64,000 nt of DNA from Oceanobacillus sojae (lineage in GTDB: Bacteria > Bacillota > Bacilli > Bacillales > Amphibacillaceae): positions 248,001-312,000 of the forward strand of contig NZ_BJYM01000002.1 in the NCBI RefSeq assembly GCF_007991515.1. The letters are read 5' to 3'. Both the position numbers and the translations under genes were made by a program. Numbering within the stretch: position 1 is the stretch's first letter; every line of letters begins with the position of its first letter. Under the pieces are notes generated by a model. That model was not told the DNA's origin. It saw only the letters and a program-made list of their open reading frames with translations, and did no database searches. Shown here piece by piece: positions 63,255 to 64,000 of the stretch.

Positions 63255-64000
63255 TTACCACTCCAGCTTTTCCACCTTATCAATATCTGGCAGGCTTTGA
63301 ATACTTCGATTAAACAAGTAAAAACCTCCTAAAATAATTAAGCCTATCCCAAATAAACATAGTACAAAAATGGGTGATGCAAGCTCTGTTAAAAAACCTC
63401 CAGCCAGTGAACCTATAGGCATTGCAAAACTAATAATACTTTCAATAGCTGTATTCACCCGCCCCAGCATCTTTTCTTCAGGAAGCTTTTGAAAAAGAAC
63501 TGTAAACAGAACATTGATGGCACCAATAAATGAATAGGATATAGCCAATAAAATATAAAAAATAATTTCTGACAGCTGAATGCTGAACACCATCAAAAGC
63601 CAAGTGCATCCAGATAATATAAATCCGGCAGACATCATTATACCTAATCGCTGTTTTGTCCTGAAATTATCTATAAATAAAGCACCCAGCATTGAACCTA
63701 AGCCTAAGAATGCGATTGTCAAACCATATGTTGACGGACCATTCCCATATTGATTTGCAAAGGACGGTAGCGTTACAAGAATCATGGCAAATAAAAAGTT
63801 AATAATCGTCAACGGAACCAGGAATGCCCGAAGCAAAGGATGATTAACCACTTTCAAGCCTTCCAGCAATTCCTCTTTATAACTGTTTCCTTTATCCTTA
63901 CTCTCTTTTTTTCCTCTTGAAATATTTATTTTTAATAGCATCATTAAAAATATTGGAATAAGAAAAAATAATAAATTCAATCCATACAGCACTGTGATTG
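63255..64000 (-). CDS. MFS transporter, EntS/MFS_3 type (5' end off window)
   Basis: The C-terminal 248 residues of a major facilitator protein; the frame is open past the right edge, so the N-terminal half is missing. About six membrane segments remain, with the loop FIDNFRTKQRLGI (motif-A-like) and LPEEKMLGRVNTAIESIISF, typical of the MFS_3 group that includes the enterobactin exporter EntS and macrolide exporters. Substrate unknown. Confidence 0.82.
   Translation of the reverse strand, partial: ITVLYGLNLLFFLIPIFLMMLLKINISRGKKESKDKGNSYKEELLEGLKVVNHPLLRAFLVPLTIINFLFAMILVTLPSFANQYGNGPSTYGLTIAFLGLGSMLGALFIDNFRTKQRLGIMMSAGFILSGCTWLLMVFSIQLSEIIFYILLAISYSFIGAINVLFTVLFQKLPEEKMLGRVNTAIESIISFAMPIGSLAGGFLTELASPIFVLCLFGIGLIILGGFYLFNRSIQSLPDIDKVEKLEW

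Noticed and set aside
1-64000. Search for CRISPR arrays, tRNA or rRNA genes and full insertion sequences
   Set aside because: No regularly spaced direct repeats, cloverleaf-like GTTCRANYC context, rRNA-like stretch or transposase reading was found by eye.

Overview
The window reads as chromosome of a low-GC, Gram-positive, spore-forming-type Bacillaceae, most like the Oceanobacillus/Virgibacillus group. Pointers are strong AGGAGG-type ribosome binding sites with some TTG and GTG starts, a T-box leader in front of ileS, a divergent citR-citA pair, a YfhD-family small protein, a SigM-like ECF sigma factor followed by its anti-sigma protein, and many Bacillus-type two-component systems. The genus is inference; the family is fairly safe. 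No rRNA, tRNA, CRISPR array, prophage or full insertion sequence was seen. One short MITE-like element is present.

Layout. 1-8000: an intracellular-looking right-handed beta-helix protein running off the left edge, two GNAT acetyltransferases, an NhaC-family antiporter, small hydrophilic proteins and a 14-TM drug exporter. 8000-10100: an ABC exporter pair under a sigma-A promoter overlapped by a perfect TetR-type palindrome. 10250-15715: a two-component system divergent from a VTC/CYTH-domain protein, a DUF4956 membrane protein and a Cthe_2159-type lipoprotein; phased direct repeats lie between them. 15955-19357: PadR with a HAAS/DUF1129 membrane protein, then citR/citA. 19564-21441: a decayed ABC transporter. 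21530-31358: small membrane proteins, two paralogous LolA-like proteins, two complete two-component systems and a DUF4064-ABC operon. 31504-36988: class III aminotransferase, GntR and TetR regulators, an alpha/beta hydrolase broken by a stop codon, and an SDR. 37219-45685: a large 7TM hybrid histidine kinase, a 2-hydroxyacid dehydrogenase, T-box plus type 2 IleRS, and an atypical SDR. 45848-52660: mmsA, then a sigma-54 regulator, a sigma-54 promoter, iadA and nhaC. 52720-64000: membrane protein, frameshifted methyltransferase, sigM/anti-sigma, amidohydrolase, DUF1992 protein, a MITE-like element in front of a membrane protein gene, topB, small proteins and a partial MFS gene.

How the genes work together. 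The window is dominated by envelope sensing: four two-component or hybrid kinases, one ECF sigma system and PadR, TetR and GntR regulators, most placed beside transporters or surface proteins. Three sets look like functional modules: (a) RR/HK plus VTC, DUF4956 and beta-helix lipoprotein; (b) RR, HK and LolA-like lipoprotein in one operon; (c) sigma-54 activator, -24/-12 promoter, isoaspartyl dipeptidase and Na+/H+ antiporter. Several genes are broken (methyltransferase, ABC permease and ATPase, hydrolase). Two of the lesions lie in homopolymer runs, so sequencing error must be excluded before calling them pseudogenes.
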